NCBI GenBank assembly: GCA_902167985.1
Contig: CABHNZ010000003.1
Span: 310,001-374,000, forward strand
DNA: 64,000 nt
Reading direction: 5' to 3'
From: Shinella sp. UYSO24
GTDB lineage: Bacteria > Pseudomonadota > Alphaproteobacteria > Rhizobiales > Rhizobiaceae
Positions 1-10,703 of this stretch are shown here, piece after piece. Made by a program: the position numbers and the translations under genes. Every line of letters begins with the position of its first letter. Within the stretch, counting starts at the first letter, position 1. The notes under the pieces were generated by a model. It was not told the origin of the DNA. It saw nothing but the letters and a program-made list of their open reading frames with translations, and searched no databases.

Positions 1-642
1 ATGGCTCAATCGCGATGCGCTCTGGCGCAACACGGTGCCGACGCTTGCCGCCACACTTGCCGGTTTCGGCTGCTCGCTGATCATTGCCTTCACACTGTCG
101 GTCATCGTCGATTTTTCGCCGCTGCTGCGGCGGGCGCTGTTTCCCGTCTTCATTGCCAGCCAGACGCTGCCGCTCGTCGCCATTGCGCCGCTGGTGGTTC
201 TCTGGTTCGGTTTCGGCCTCCTGCCGAAGATCCTGCTCGTGGCGCTCGTGACCTTTTTCCCGATGCTGGTGGCACTGGTCGAGGGTTATGCGGCGACGGA
301 GCGTGAAATCGAGGAACTGCTCGCCTCCATGGGCGCTTCGCGGCTGAAGCGTTTCTTCGCCGCCCGCCTGCCCTCGGCCCTGCCCTATTTCTTCGCAGGA
401 CTGCGCGCCTCGATCACCTATGCCGTGGTCGGCGCGATCTTTGCCGAATATGCCGGCGCGGCCAGCGGCCTCGGGATCTATATCCTGAGCGCCAAGAACA
501 ATTTCCGCCCCGATCTGGTGCTTGCCGCCGTCCTCGTCAGTTCGCTCCTGACACTTTTCCTCTTCGGCATGACGGTCCTCCTCCAGCGGCTTGCCATGCC
601 TTGGACAACGCCGCGCCGGCAGCAAACGAGGCCAAGCGATGA
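1..642 (+). CDS. thiX: ABC transporter permease, ThiX-like (5' partial, frameshift near 3' end)
   Basis: Inner-membrane permease of a three-gene importer most like ThiXYZ, which brings in formyl-aminopyrimidine breakdown products of thiamine for salvage. The gene is already open at the window edge (frame from base 2, WLNRDALWRNTVPTLAA), so its N-terminus is missing. Several hydrophobic segments are visible, and the cytoplasmic EAA-type loop EELLASMGASRLKRFF is typical of binding-protein-dependent permeases. The frame is lost near base 604: adding one G to TTGG restores the ending MPWDNAAPAANEAKR and a stop at 640-642 that overlaps the next start as ATGA. As written, the frame runs on meaninglessly to 952. 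The substrate is inferred from the neighbouring binding protein. Confidence 0.8.
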
Positions 643-1421
643 GCACCCCACATCGCCCAACGGATCGCCTTCGGCTGGATCGGATCAGCCTCTCTTATGG
701 AGACATGCCGGTTCTGGAGGATATCTCGCTCGCGGTGCGTCCCGGCGAATTCGTCTCCATTCTCGGCCCGTCGGGAGCGGGAAAATCGACGCTGTTCCGT
801 ATCCTGACCGGAGCCGCCTCTCCTCAGAGCGGCGAGATCCGCCTCGACGACCGGAAGATTGCGCCCGAGGACAGGCCTTTCGCTTTCATGCCGCAACGGG
901 ATGCCCTGATGCCGTGGCGGCGGATCAGAGACAATTGCACGCTCGGACTTGAGGTTCAGGGCATGCCCCGCGCCGACGCCCGCGCCAAGGTCGCTCCGCT
1001 TTTTGCCGAGTTCGGCCTTGCCGGCTTCGAGCGGCACTATCCTGCAGCGCTTTCAGGCGGCATGCGGCAGCGGGCGGCACTCCTGCGCACCATCGTGCAG
1101 GACCGGCCGATCCTTCTGCTCGACGAACCATTCGGCGCACTCGACGCCCTCACCCGCAGCCGCATGCAGGCGTGGCTGGAAACCATGTGGCAGGGCCATA
1201 GCTGGACGGCGCTGCTCGTGACCCATGACGTGCGCGAGGCGGTGATGCTGTCGGACCGGATCTACATCCTCTCGCCTCGGCCGGCACGGGTCATACGGGA
1301 AATCCCGATCGACCTGCCACGCCCGAGGCTCGCCGACCCCGCCATCCGCGCCGACGCCGCAGCGATCGAGACCGATATTCTCGACACCTTGTTTTCGTTT
1401 CAGGAGGAACCCACGCCATGA
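639..1421 (+). CDS. thiZ: ABC transporter ATP-binding protein, ThiZ-like
   Basis: ATPase of 260 residues that powers the pyrimidine-precursor importer. Walker A GPSGAGKS is at about residues 43-50, a Q-loop lies in AFMPQRDALMPW, the ABC signature LSGGMRQR at about 138-145, and Walker B ILLLDEP at about 158-164, followed by the H-loop LLVTHDV. This order is that of the nitrate/taurine/HMP-type ATPases. I chose the ATG at 639 because it overlaps the repaired permease stop and starts just before the conserved LRLDRISLSYGD strand; an upstream in-frame ATG at 591 would lie inside the permease. The 3' end overlaps the start of the binding-protein gene by four bases, so the three genes are translationally coupled. 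Confidence 0.88.
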   Translation: MSTPHRPTDRLRLDRISLSYGDMPVLEDISLAVRPGEFVSILGPSGAGKSTLFRILTGAASPQSGEIRLDDRKIAPEDRPFAFMPQRDALMPWRRIRDNCTLGLEVQGMPRADARAKVAPLFAEFGLAGFERHYPAALSGGMRQRAALLRTIVQDRPILLLDEPFGALDALTRSRMQAWLETMWQGHSWTALLVTHDVREAVMLSDRIYILSPRPARVIREIPIDLPRPRLADPAIRADAAAIETDILDTLFSFQEEPTP

Positions 1422-2425
1422 CCCCGCTCTCAGTCACCCGACGCCACGCCCTTCTCTCGCTGGCAGCCCTTACACTTGCGGCCCCGGCTGGCCACGCCGC
1501 CGATGGCGAGAAGGTGAGCGTCGCCCTGGACTGGACGCCGAACACCAACCACATCGGCCTCTTCATCGCCCGCGATAAGGGTTTCTATCGCGACGCCGGT
1601 CTCGACGTTCAGATCCTGCCCTATACGGACACCTCTGCCTCGACGCTGGTCGCCAATCATGTGGCGGATTTTGGCGTCATGGGCTCGATCGGCCTTTTCA
1701 CCCAACGCACGGCCGGCGCCGACCTCGTGGCCGCTTATGCCATCGTCCAGACCGAGACGGGCCGTGTCGTCTTCAAGGACGGGCGCAAGGATATCCAGCG
1801 GCCGAAGGATCTCGATGGCAAGATCTATGGCGGTTTCGGCTCGGCCTGGGAAAATGCGCTGATCCGCTCGATCATCCGCAACGACGGCGGCAAGGGCGAG
1901 TTTCAGACGGTAACGCTCGGCACCTCCGCCTATCAGGCCCTTGATGCCGGACAGGTGGATTTCACCCTTGAAGTCTATACCTGGGAAGGCGTGCGCGCCG
2001 AACTCGACGGCGTTAGGCAGCGCGCGTTTCGCTATGCGGATTACGGCGTGCCGGACGAGCATACGACCCTGCTTGGCACGAGCAGCGCCTATCTGGCGAA
2101 AAAGCCCGAGGTGGCAAAGGCCTTCGCGGCGGCAACGCAGCGCGGCTACCGGTTTGCGGTGGAGCATCCCGATGAGGCGACCGATCTTCTGATTGCCGCA
2201 AACAAGGATGCCTTGACGGATCGGAAATTCGTCCGCGCCTCGCTTCAGTCGCTGATCGACGGACATTATTTTGCAAGGGTGGATGGCACGGTCGGCAAGA
2301 TCGACCCGGCCAAGATGGCGGCGATCAGCGCCTATCTCTTCCAGTCGGGCATATTGAAGGACGGCAAGGGTGTCGTCGTGCCCGAAAGCCCGGATTTCAG
2401 CCGCTATTACAGCGACATCCTGTAA
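1418..2425 (+). CDS. thiY: ABC transporter substrate-binding protein, NMT1/THI5-like (ThiY)
   Basis: Periplasmic binding protein of 335 residues. A signal peptide with a hydrophobic core (LLSLAALTLAAPAGHA) ends near residue 27. The mature part opens with VSVALDWTPNTNHIGLFIA, the hallmark of the NMT1/THI5-like family that binds pyrimidine precursors of thiamine. Further family segments are DFGVMGSIGLFTQRTAG and LDGKIYGGFGSAWE. Length matches ThiY. It is the last gene of the permease-ATPase-binding protein operon, overlapping the ATPase stop as ATGA, and is followed by a stem-loop at 2455. Uptake of formyl-aminomethyl-methylpyrimidine is the known role of ThiY; a related pyrimidine cannot be excluded. 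No TPP riboswitch can be seen because the operon start lies outside the window. Confidence 0.87.
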   Translation: MTPLSVTRRHALLSLAALTLAAPAGHAADGEKVSVALDWTPNTNHIGLFIARDKGFYRDAGLDVQILPYTDTSASTLVANHVADFGVMGSIGLFTQRTAGADLVAAYAIVQTETGRVVFKDGRKDIQRPKDLDGKIYGGFGSAWENALIRSIIRNDGGKGEFQTVTLGTSAYQALDAGQVDFTLEVYTWEGVRAELDGVRQRAFRYADYGVPDEHTTLLGTSSAYLAKKPEVAKAFAAATQRGYRFAVEHPDEATDLLIAANKDALTDRKFVRASLQSLIDGHYFARVDGTVGKIDPAKMAAISAYLFQSGILKDGKGVVVPESPDFSRYYSDIL

Positions 2426-2454
2426 CGAAAACCGGCCAGCAACTTTCTACGAAA

Positions 2455-2484
2455 AAGCCGGGCGATCGTAAGATCGTCCGGCTT
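2455..2484. terminator. Bidirectional terminator between thiY and pntB
   Basis: AAGCCGG-G-CGATC pairs with GATCG-T-CCGGCTT around a GTAA loop, giving a 13-bp stem with one G-T pair. An A-run lies on the left (a U-run for the minus strand) and a T-rich stretch on the right. It sits between two convergent genes, so it probably ends transcripts from both sides. Confidence 0.8.
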
Positions 2485-2491
2485 GATTTCA

Positions 2492-3934
2492 TTACGCGAT
2501 CTTCGGCAGAAGCTCGCTGATGCTGGCCTTGGCATCACCGTAGAACATCCGCGTATTGTCCTTGTAGAACAGCGGGTTCTCGATGCCGGAATAGCCGGTG
2601 CCCTGGCCGCGCTTGGAGACGAAGACCTGCTTGGCCTTCCACACTTCCAGAACCGGCATGCCGGCGATCGGCGAGTTCGGATCTTCCTGCGCGGCCGGAT
2701 TGACGATGTCGTTGGAGCCGATGACGATGACGACGTCGGTCTGCGGGAAATCGTCGTTGATCTCGTCCATTTCCAGAACGATATCGTAAGGCACCTTGGC
2801 TTCCGCCAGGAGCACGTTCATGTGGCCCGGCAGACGGCCGCGACCGGATGGATGGCGAAGCGCACTTCCTTACCGGCAGCACGCAGCTTGCGGGTGAGTT
2901 CCGCAACCGGCTGCTGTGCCTGGGCAACGGCCATGCCGTAACCCGGAACGATGACGACGCTATCGGCATCGTTGAGCGCTGCGGCAACGCCATCGGCATC
3001 GATTGCCACCTGCTCGCCGGAGATTTCCATCGCCGGACCCTTGGCGCCGCCGAAGCCGCCGAGGATGACCGAGACGAAGGAGCGGTTCATCGCCTTGCAC
3101 ATGATGTAGGAGAGGATCGCGCCCGAAGAACCGACCAGCGCACCGACGACGATCAGGAGATCATTGCCGAGCGTGAAGCCGATGGCGGCAGCCGCCCAGC
3201 CGGAATAGCTGTTCAGCATCGAAACCACGACCGGCATGTCGCGCCGCCGATGCCCATGATCAGGTGATAGCCGATGAAGAAAGCCAGAAGCGTCATCACG
3301 ATCAGCGTCCATGCACCGCCGCCATCGAAATAGCAGAGCAGCAGCATGAAGGAGAGAATGGCCGCACCGGCATTGAGGAAATGCCCGCCCGGCAGCTTCT
3401 TCGCCTTGCCGTCGACCTTGCCGGCAAGCTTGCCGAAGGCGACGACCGAACCGGTGAAGGTGACGGCACCGATAAAGACGCCGAGGAAAATCTCGACCTT
3501 CATGATGGCGAGCTCGACCGGCTCCTTGTGGGCAACGATGCCGGCAAAGCCTTCGAGAGCGGCGCGCGCCGCCTCATCCATGCCGCCGACGCGCCAAGCC
3601 TCGATATGGGCGTTATAGCCGATGAAGACGGCTGCAAGGCCGACGAAGGAATGCAGCGCCGCAACAAGCTGCGGCATCTCGGTCATCTGCACGCGGCTTG
3701 CGAGGAAATGGCCGAAGACGGCGCCGCCGGCGATCATCAGGACAATGATCAGCCAATGGCCGAGACTGCGCCGATGAGCGGGCCGAAGATTGTGGCAAGC
3801 ACGGCAAGCGCCATGCCGAGAATACCGTACCAGACGGCGCGCTTGGCGCTTTCCTGGCCGGAAAGGCCGCCAAGCGACAGAATGAAGAGAACAGCCGCGG
3901 AAATATAGGCAGCGGAAACGATACCGATCGTCAT
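2492..3934 (-). CDS. pntB: NAD(P) transhydrogenase subunit beta (three frameshifts)
   Basis: Membrane beta subunit of proton-translocating transhydrogenase, which makes NADPH from NADH using the proton gradient. The N-terminal half holds many hydrophobic helices ([17 protein letters not shown] onward) and the family segment [20 protein letters not shown]. The C-terminal NADP(H)-binding domain contains [15 protein letters not shown] and, near the end, [16 protein letters not shown]. The reading frame breaks at about 3757, 3240 and 2832. Restoring one base each time (CCC, GCC and GGG respectively) gives one chain of about 480 residues, the normal PntB length (E. coli 462). The start at 3934 lies 19 bases after the pntA stop. 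Sequencing error is the simplest reason for three breaks; true decay is the alternative. Confidence 0.88.
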
Positions 3935-3953
3935 TGATAAACCCCCGACCCGA

Positions 3954-5532
3954 TCACGACTTCTGGAACATGGCGAGCATGCGCCGTGTGACGAGGAAGC
4001 CCCCGACGATATTGATGGTGGCAACGAGTACTGACAGGGCCGACAGAATGACGACCAGCCAGTTGCCCGAACCGCTCTGCAGAAGCGCACCGAGGATGAC
4101 GATGCCGGAAATGGCGTTCGTCACCGCCATCAGCGGCGTATGCAGCGAGTGGGAGACGTTCCAGATCACCTGGAAACCGACGAAGCAGGCAAGCACGAAG
4201 ACGACGAAATGGCTCATGAAGCTCGACGGCGCATAGGCACCGACGATGAGCAGAAGCACTGTCGCAACGGCCAGCAGAATGGCTTGTGCCTTGGTCTGCT
4301 TCTTGAAGGCTGCCGTTTCTGCCGCGCGCTTTTCTTCCGGCGTCAGCTCCTTGGCCTTTTCCTTCGGCTTCTGGGCGGCAATCGCCTGGATCTTCGGCGG
4401 CGGCGGCGGGAAGGTTATCTCGCCCTTGTACGTGACCGTCGCACCACGGATGACGTCGTCCTCCATATTGTGCACGATGACGCCGTCCTTGGCGGGCGTC
4501 AGATCCGTCATCATGTGGCGGATATTGGTCGCATAGAGCGTCGAGGCCTGGGTGGCCATGCGGCTCGGGAAATCCGTATAGCCGATGACGATGACGCCAT
4601 TGTCCGAGACGATGCGCTGGTCCGCGACGGTGAGATCACAGTTACCGCCACGTTCGGCGGCAAGGTCAATGATGACCGAGCCGGGCTTCATCATCGCCAC
4701 CATATCGGCCAGCCAGAGCTTTGGCGCATCGCGGCCCGGAATGAGCGCGGTGGTGATGACGATATCGATCTCGGGCGCGAGCGCGCGGAATTTTCCAGCT
4801 GCTTTTCGCGGAATTCCGGCGAGGACGGAGCGGCATAGCCGCCGGTCGCGGCACCATCGGCAACCTGATCCTTGAAATCGAGGAAGACGAATTCGGCGCC
4901 CATGGATTCGATCTGTTCGGCCACTTCCGGGCGAACGTCGAAAGCGTAGGTGATCGCGCCGAGCGAGGTCGCCGTGCCGATCGCAGCGAGACCTGCAACG
5001 CCGGCGCGATGATGAGAACCTTGGCAGGCGGCACCTTGCCGGCAGCCGTCACCTGACCGGTGAAGAAGCGGCCAAAATTATTGCCGGCCTCGATGACCGC
5101 GCGGTAGCCCGCGATATTGGCCATCGACGACAGGGCATCCATCTTCTGGGCGCGCGAGATGCGCGGCACCATGTCCATGGCAATCACATTGGCGCTCTTC
5201 GCCTTGGCCGCTTCGAGCAATTCCTTGTTCTGCGCGGGATAGAAGAACGAGATCAGCGTCTGGCCTTCACGCAGGAGACCGACTTCACCGGCTTCCGGCG
5301 GGCGCACTTTCGCCACGACATCGGCCTGGGCGTAAAGCTCCGCCTCGCTCGCGAGTACCGTAACCCCAGCCTTACGATAAGCCTCATCCGTGAAACCCGC
5401 CTTCAGGCCGGCTCCCGTCTCGATAAAACAGTCGTAGCCGAGCTTCTGGAGCTGCAATGCGCTCTCCGGCGTCATGGCCACGCGTGATTCCCCAAGGAAG
5501 CGCTCCTTGGGGGATCCGATCTTCAATCCCAT
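3954..5532 (-). CDS. pntA: NAD(P) transhydrogenase subunit alpha, single-chain type (two frameshifts)
   Basis: Alpha subunit with the NAD(H)-binding domain ([20 protein letters not shown] at the start, the classical PntA opening) followed by a proline-rich linker ([20 protein letters not shown]) and about four membrane helices ending at [12 protein letters not shown]. It is therefore the one-chain E. coli-type alpha subunit, not the split PntAA/PntAB found in many alphaproteobacteria. Breaks at about 4990 (GGCGCC lacking a G, within the dinucleotide-binding loop [11 protein letters not shown]) and at about 4797 (AAAAA read as AAAA in [11 protein letters not shown]) split it into three frames; repaired length is about 526 residues. 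It is upstream of pntB in the same operon and divergent from the fetAB-like genes. Confidence 0.88.
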
Positions 5533-5810
5533 TGTCCGTTCCGGCTATGCCGGTTCCCTGTTCACCCTTCACTATCCTCCCGAAGCGCGAACGCCCGGAG
5601 TGGCCGGCGAGAGCAGCAAACCTTGGGGCGCATGTCCAGAGAAGATCGCAACCATCCCATGGGCGTTTGGTCGCAGGCAAATTACCGCAGGCCCACCATT
5701 CCCGCATCGGGCACACACAGTGTCAGGCAGGCGATTGCGCCCCCGGCGGCTGTTCTGTAGGTCTGCCATGCCTGTCGGACATTTGGTGCGGCACAGTACA
5801 GGGTGATGAT

Positions 5811-6410
5811 TTGCACGTTCCAGACAAACTGTCCGTCGACCTCCCGGCGTCACCGACAACAGGGCCGATCCGTTTCGCCCTCGATCGAGGCCAGTGCCTG
5901 GTCGTGCGCGGACCTTCAGGCGTCGGCAAGACCACCCTGCTGCGCAAGATCGCCGATCTCGATACGCATGACGGCGAGATTTCGCTCGATGGCAAGCCGC
6001 AATCCGCCTGGCCTGCTCCGGAGTGGCGCAGCCAGATCATCTTCGTGGCCTCCGACGCCGGCTGGTGGGCACCCACAGTTGCCGACCATTTCGACGATGA
6101 GGGCGCGGCACGCGACATCATGAGCCTTATGGCAATCGGCCCGGAAAAGCTCACGATGCAGCCGCATCTCCTGTCCTCGGGAGAAAGGCAGCGGATGGCG
6201 CTGATACGCGCGCTGGTCAAAAGACCTGCCTTCCTGCTGCTCGACGAGCCGACATCGGCTCTGGATCAGGACACGACGGCGCTGGTGGAAAACGTGCTTG
6301 GCCAGTTCAAGGCAGAAGGTGGCGGCCTGCTTGTCGTCACCCATGACGATGCCCAGGCCGACCGGCTGGCGGACGAGCGCGTCATTCTCACACGGCGGGA
6401 ACAGCCATGA
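5811..6410 (+). CDS. fetA: ABC transporter ATP-binding protein, FetA-like (iron export)
   Basis: Small ATPase, about 199 residues if translation starts at the TTG at 5811, which is preceded by AGGGTGATGAT. Walker A is GPSGVGKT, the signature is LSSGERQRMALIRAL, Walker B is FLLLDEPTSALD, and the H-loop is LLVVTHDD. The frame is open upstream to 5457, but that part looks non-coding. FetA/FetB (YbbL/YbbM) is a two-part ABC system implicated in iron export and peroxide tolerance in E. coli. The gene overlaps the permease gene that follows by four bases. Assignment rests mainly on that unmistakable FetB partner; the ATPase alone would be only a short ABC protein. Confidence 0.75.
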   Translation: MHVPDKLSVDLPASPTTGPIRFALDRGQCLVVRGPSGVGKTTLLRKIADLDTHDGEISLDGKPQSAWPAPEWRSQIIFVASDAGWWAPTVADHFDDEGAARDIMSLMAIGPEKLTMQPHLLSSGERQRMALIRALVKRPAFLLLDEPTSALDQDTTALVENVLGQFKAEGGGLLVVTHDDAQADRLADERVILTRREQP

Positions 6411-7195
6411 TCGCATTATCTTTCGTCGAACTTGCGATTGCCGTCCTGCTTGCACTTGCAGCCGCTTCCCTCTCGCTTCTCCTGTCGCTCGGCTTTCACC
6501 GAACGCTTGTCTGGTCCATGACCCGCATGGTGGTGCAGCTGCTTCTGGTCGGCACGCTGTTGCGTTTCGTCTTTTCGCAGAATGCCGGCTGGCTCACCGT
6601 CGTGATCTTCATGGCCATGCTGGTTGCCGCAAGCAACGAGGTTGGCGCACGTCAGCCGAACCGGTTGCGCGGCTTCTGGCAGCTCATGGCAAGCGGCGCC
6701 GCCGTTTCGCTTTCCACCACGCTCGTCTCGATCTTCGCGCTCGTGACCGTGCTCGGCACTGACAACTGGCTGCAGCCGGCCCACGCGATCCCGATTGCCG
6801 GCATCATTCTGGGCACGGCGATGAACTCGGCCAGCATCTCGCTCAACGCCCTCCTGTCGAACATCACGGCCGAGCGCAGCGCCATCGAGGCACAGCTTGC
6901 GCTTGGCGCCACCCGCTGGCAGGCGCTTGCGCCACTGATCAGGCGTGCCGTCCGGTCCGGCATCCTGCCGGTCATGAACCAGATGGTCGGCGCGGGCATC
7001 ATCACCATGCCGGGCATCATGAGTGGCCAGATCCTCGCAGGTCAGGATCCGTTCGAGGCAGCCAAATACCAGATTTTCCTGATGCTCTTGCTCGCGGCAA
7101 GCGGTGTCGCCAGCACGATCGCCGCGGTCTATCTCACGACATCGCGGCTAACCGACGACCGCCACCGGCTTCGCCTCGATCGTTTGCGAAGCTGA
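6407..7195 (+). CDS. fetB: ABC transporter permease, FetB-like (UPF0014)
   Basis: Membrane protein of 262 residues with about seven hydrophobic segments. It carries the family hallmark EAQLALGATRWQALAPLIRR followed by GILPVMNQMVGAGIITMPGI and MSGQILAGQDPFEAAKYQI, diagnostic of the UPF0014/FetB family. FetB pairs with the FetA ATPase to export iron in E. coli. The start overlaps the ATPase stop (ATGA), indicating coupled translation. The gene ends 120 bases before malate synthase. Confidence 0.87.
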   Translation: MIALSFVELAIAVLLALAAASLSLLLSLGFHRTLVWSMTRMVVQLLLVGTLLRFVFSQNAGWLTVVIFMAMLVAASNEVGARQPNRLRGFWQLMASGAAVSLSTTLVSIFALVTVLGTDNWLQPAHAIPIAGIILGTAMNSASISLNALLSNITAERSAIEAQLALGATRWQALAPLIRRAVRSGILPVMNQMVGAGIITMPGIMSGQILAGQDPFEAAKYQIFLMLLLAASGVASTIAAVYLTTSRLTDDRHRLRLDRLRS

Positions 7196-7315
7196 CCCAT
7201 TCAGGAACGCCCGCAGCAGCGGTGGATCATCAGCGAAAAGGCGCAATCGGCGTCTTTTCGCTTGCAGCGAACAAGCGCCTGTATGAAATGGCGTGCAAGT
7301 AACGTGGAGGCTCTC

Positions 7316-9511
7316 ATGACACATATCGAACAACACGGCCTGTCGATCGACAAGCGCCTATACGACTTTCTGGCCAGTGAGGCGCTACCGGGTACGGGCG
7401 TGGATGCTGAGAGCTTCTTTGCGGCCTTTTCCGCGATTGTCCACGATCTGGCGCCGAAGAACCGGGCGCTGCTTGCCAAGCGCGACGCCTTTCAGGAAAA
7501 GCTCGACGCCTGGTACCGTACAAACGGCGCGCCGCTTGATGGCGATGCCTATCAGGCCTTTCTGCGCGAGATCGGCTACCTTCTCCCGGAAGGCCCCGAC
7601 TTCAAGGTCTCGACCGACCGCGTCGATGCCGAAATCGCCTCGATTGCCGGCCCGCAGCTGGTCGTTCCCGTCATGAACGCCCGCTATGCCCTGAACGCCG
7701 CCAATGCCCGCTGGGGCTCGCTCTATGATGCACTCTACGGCACGGACGCGATTGCCGAGGATGATGGCGCTGAAAAGGGCAAGGGCTACAATCCCGTCCG
7801 CGGCGCAAAGGTCATCGCCTGGGTGCGCGATTTCCTCGACCAGTCTGCCCCGCTTTCGGGCGCCGGCTGGGCCGATATCGCTGCGCTTCGCGTCGATCAG
7901 GGTTCACTCTTCGTCACGCTGAAGAATGGCACCGTCACCGGCCTCTCCGACCCGGCCCAGTTTGCCGGCCATATCGGCAGCGCCGAACAGCCGGAGCGGA
8001 TCCTGCTTTCCAAGAACGGCCTTCATGTCGAGATCATCATCGATGCGACGACCGCGATCGGCAAGACCGACCCGGCCCATATTTCCGACGTCTGGCTGGA
8101 ATCGGCGATCACCACGATCATGGACTGCGAGGATTCGGTCGCGGCCGTCGATGCCGAGGACAAGGTTCTCGTCTATCGCAACTGGCTCGGCCTGATGAAG
8201 GGCGACCTGAAGGAAGAGATCGTCAAGGGCGGCTCCACCTTTACCCGTGCGCTCAATCCCGACACGACCTATACGGCCGCCAATGGTTCGACGGCCAACC
8301 TTCGCCGCCGCTCGCTGATGCTGGTGCGCAATGTCGGCCACCTGATGACCAACCCGGCCATTCTCGATCGCGACGGCAATGAAGTGCCGGAAGGCATCAT
8401 GGATGCGATGGTGACGGCGCTGATCGCCATCAACGATATCGGCCGCGGCAGCGATCTTCCCGGTGGTATTGCCGGCCGCCGGCAGAATTCCGTCGAAGGC
8501 TCCATGTATGTGGTCAAGCCGAAAATGCACGGCCCGGAAGAAGTCGCCTTCGCCTGCGAGATCTTTTCCCGCGTCGAAGCCGCCCTCGGGCTTGCCGCAA
8601 ACACGATGAAGATGGGGATCATGGACGAGGAGCGCCGCACGACGGTGAACCTCAAGGAATGTATCCGCGCCGCGAAGGACCGCGTCGTCTTCATCAATAC
8701 CGGCTTCCTCGACCGCACCGGCGACGAGATCCATACCTCGATGGAAGCCGGCCCGATGATCCGCAAGGGCGACATGAAACAGGCCGCCTGGATCGCCGCC
8801 TATGAGAACTGGAATGTCGATATCGGCCTTGAATGCGGGCTTTCCGGCCATGCGCAGATCGGCAAGGGCATGTGGGCCATGCCGGACCTGATGGCCGCGA
8901 TGCTGGAACAGAAGATCGGTCATCCGAAGGCGGGCGCCAACACCGCCTGGGTTCCCTCGCCGACCGCGGCAACCCTGCATGCCACCCATTATCACAAGGT
9001 GGATGTGGCCGAGGTGCAGAAGGGCCTGACGACCCGCGCCCGCGCAAAGCTTTCCGACATTCTTTCCGTGCCGGTCGCGCCGCGTCCGAACTGGACACCG
9101 GAGGAAATCCAGCGCGAGCTCGACAATAATGCGCAGGGCATTCTCGGTTACGTCGTGCGCTGGATCGATCATGGCGTCGGTTGTTCCAAGGTTCCCGACA
9201 TCAACAATGTCGGCCTGATGGAAGACCGGGCGACGCTGCGCATCTCCGCCCAGCACATGGCCAATTGGCTGCACCACAAGCTGGTGACGGAAGAGCAGAT
9301 CCTCGAGACGATGAAGCGCATGGCCAAGGTGGTCGACGGCCAGAATGCCGGCGATCCGCTCTACCAGCCGATGGCGACCGACTTTGACGGTTCTATCGCG
9401 TTCCAGGCCGCCCTCGACCTCGTCATCAAGGGCCGCGAACAGCCGAACGGCTATACAGAGCCGGTATTGCATCGCCGCAGGCTGGAGCTGAAGGCGAAGT
9501 CTGCCGCCTGA
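7316..9511 (+). CDS. glcB: Malate synthase G
   Basis: Condenses glyoxylate with acetyl-CoA to malate, the second step of the glyoxylate bypass and of glycolate use; cytoplasmic. The product is 731 residues, close to E. coli GlcB (723). Family segments seen include [30 protein letters not shown], and [18 protein letters not shown] at about residues 432-449, which contains conserved acidic and arginine residues of the active-site region. I chose the ATG at 7316 because GTGGAGG precedes it and [18 protein letters not shown] aligns with other rhizobial GlcB starts; the open frame begins at 7262. The gene is intact. No isocitrate lyase gene is in the window. Confidence 0.95.
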   Translation: MTHIEQHGLSIDKRLYDFLASEALPGTGVDAESFFAAFSAIVHDLAPKNRALLAKRDAFQEKLDAWYRTNGAPLDGDAYQAFLREIGYLLPEGPDFKVSTDRVDAEIASIAGPQLVVPVMNARYALNAANARWGSLYDALYGTDAIAEDDGAEKGKGYNPVRGAKVIAWVRDFLDQSAPLSGAGWADIAALRVDQGSLFVTLKNGTVTGLSDPAQFAGHIGSAEQPERILLSKNGLHVEIIIDATTAIGKTDPAHISDVWLESAITTIMDCEDSVAAVDAEDKVLVYRNWLGLMKGDLKEEIVKGGSTFTRALNPDTTYTAANGSTANLRRRSLMLVRNVGHLMTNPAILDRDGNEVPEGIMDAMVTALIAINDIGRGSDLPGGIAGRRQNSVEGSMYVVKPKMHGPEEVAFACEIFSRVEAALGLAANTMKMGIMDEERRTTVNLKECIRAAKDRVVFINTGFLDRTGDEIHTSMEAGPMIRKGDMKQAAWIAAYENWNVDIGLECGLSGHAQIGKGMWAMPDLMAAMLEQKIGHPKAGANTAWVPSPTAATLHATHYHKVDVAEVQKGLTTRARAKLSDILSVPVAPRPNWTPEEIQRELDNNAQGILGYVVRWIDHGVGCSKVPDINNVGLMEDRATLRISAQHMANWLHHKLVTEEQILETMKRMAKVVDGQNAGDPLYQPMATDFDGSIAFQAALDLVIKGREQPNGYTEPVLHRRRLELKAKSAA

Positions 9512-9536
9512 TCCAAGCCATCCGGACGGCGCCGGC

Positions 9537-10595
9537 CTAGCTGGCCTCGCCGTCCGTGGCCACAGCCAATGCCGCATCATCGGGTGCGGCAGCCGGCTCG
9601 GCACCCGACGGAGCCGTCTTATTGTGCCTCACGCCGAACCTCTGCCGATAGAGCGTCGGCGTGAGCCCGGTGAACCGCTGGAAGACCCGGCGGAACGCGG
9701 TTACATCCGAATAGCCGACATCCCAGCCGATCTGCTCGACGGAATGATTGGTCGTTTCCAGCGCATCGCGCGCCTTCATCATGCGGATCTGCTGCAGATA
9801 TTCCGTCGGGCGCAGGCCGGTCGCCTTGGTAAAGCGACGCAGGAACGTCCGTTCCGTCAGGCCTGCACGCTTGGCAAGCTCCGGAATATCATGGGCTTCT
9901 GATGCCTGCGCGTGAACATGGTGCTGAACGCCCAGAATGGCCGCGTCGCCATGGTCGAATTTCGGGATGAATGACCGGTAGAGATCCTGCTCGCGGCGTG
10001 GCGGATCGACGAGCAGAAAGCGGGCCGTGGCAAGCATGATCCCGACGCCCATCAGCTTCTCGACCAGGGTCAGTCCGAGATCCGTCCAGGCCAGTATGCC
10101 GCCCGCCGTCATGATGTCACCGTCGTCGATCACCATATGCTCGGCGGCCAGATCGACCTTGGGATAGCGGGCTGCAAGCTCATCACTGAAGGCCCAGTGC
10201 GTCGTCGCCCTCCGGCCATTGATCAGGCCGGTCTCCGCAAGAACGAAGGCGCCGGCGCAGACCGAGCAGATCGTTGCCCCCTCGGCATGTCTTTCCACCA
10301 TCCAGTTCGCAGCCACCGGCATCGGCTGCATTTGCGCCGGCATGATGATGCTCGGCGGCGCGATGATATGGCCGAGGCGATGCGGCCGTTCCGGATGGCT
10401 GTCCCAGACGCAAATCATCTCGCCATCGGCAACCTGCCAATGCGAGACGCGAATGGCGCGCAATTGCTCGGAATGTTGCGGCGCCCACTGGCTGGCGATG
10501 CGGAAGAGATCCGTCAGGCCATAGACCGCCGATAACTGACAGTCCGGGTAGATCAATAGGCCGATCTCGGAAACCACATCTACCTGCGCAGCCAT
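9537..10595 (-). CDS. GlxA-family transcriptional regulator (DJ-1/PfpI domain plus AraC HTH)
   Basis: Regulator of 352 residues. The N-terminal half is a DJ-1/PfpI (class I amidotransferase-like) domain with the nucleophile-elbow segment [18 protein letters not shown] (candidate Cys near residue 113). The C-terminal part is an AraC-type double helix-turn-helix: [20 protein letters not shown] and [20 protein letters not shown]. The tail after RFGVRHN is alanine-rich and variable. The chosen start at 10595 begins [20 protein letters not shown], as in the family; the frame stays open far upstream only by chance. It is divergent from the hydrolase gene at 10704, its most likely target. The inducer is unknown. 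Confidence 0.88.
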   Translation of the reverse strand: MAAQVDVVSEIGLLIYPDCQLSAVYGLTDLFRIASQWAPQHSEQLRAIRVSHWQVADGEMICVWDSHPERPHRLGHIIAPPSIIMPAQMQPMPVAANWMVERHAEGATICSVCAGAFVLAETGLINGRRATTHWAFSDELAARYPKVDLAAEHMVIDDGDIMTAGGILAWTDLGLTLVEKLMGVGIMLATARFLLVDPPRREQDLYRSFIPKFDHGDAAILGVQHHVHAQASEAHDIPELAKRAGLTERTFLRRFTKATGLRPTEYLQQIRMMKARDALETTNHSVEQIGWDVGYSDVTAFRRVFQRFTGLTPTLYRQRFGVRHNKTAPSGAEPAAAPDDAALAVATDGEAS

Positions 10596-10703
10596 ATTGT
10601 CACTTTCTGCATGATTAAAGTCATTTTCGCCACCTCCGGTCAAAGCACGAATTGCGTACTTCTGTCCATGCCAAAGCGACAGAGCGCGAACCGTCAGAAA
10701 GGA

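Noticed and set aside
35..952. Permease extending through the thiZ region
   Set aside because: The part after about 604 has no permease character, and one added G yields a normal C-terminus overlapping the ATPase start.
7904..9604. Minus-strand open frame of 566 codons
   Set aside because: Antisense to malate synthase G, which matches its family along its whole length.
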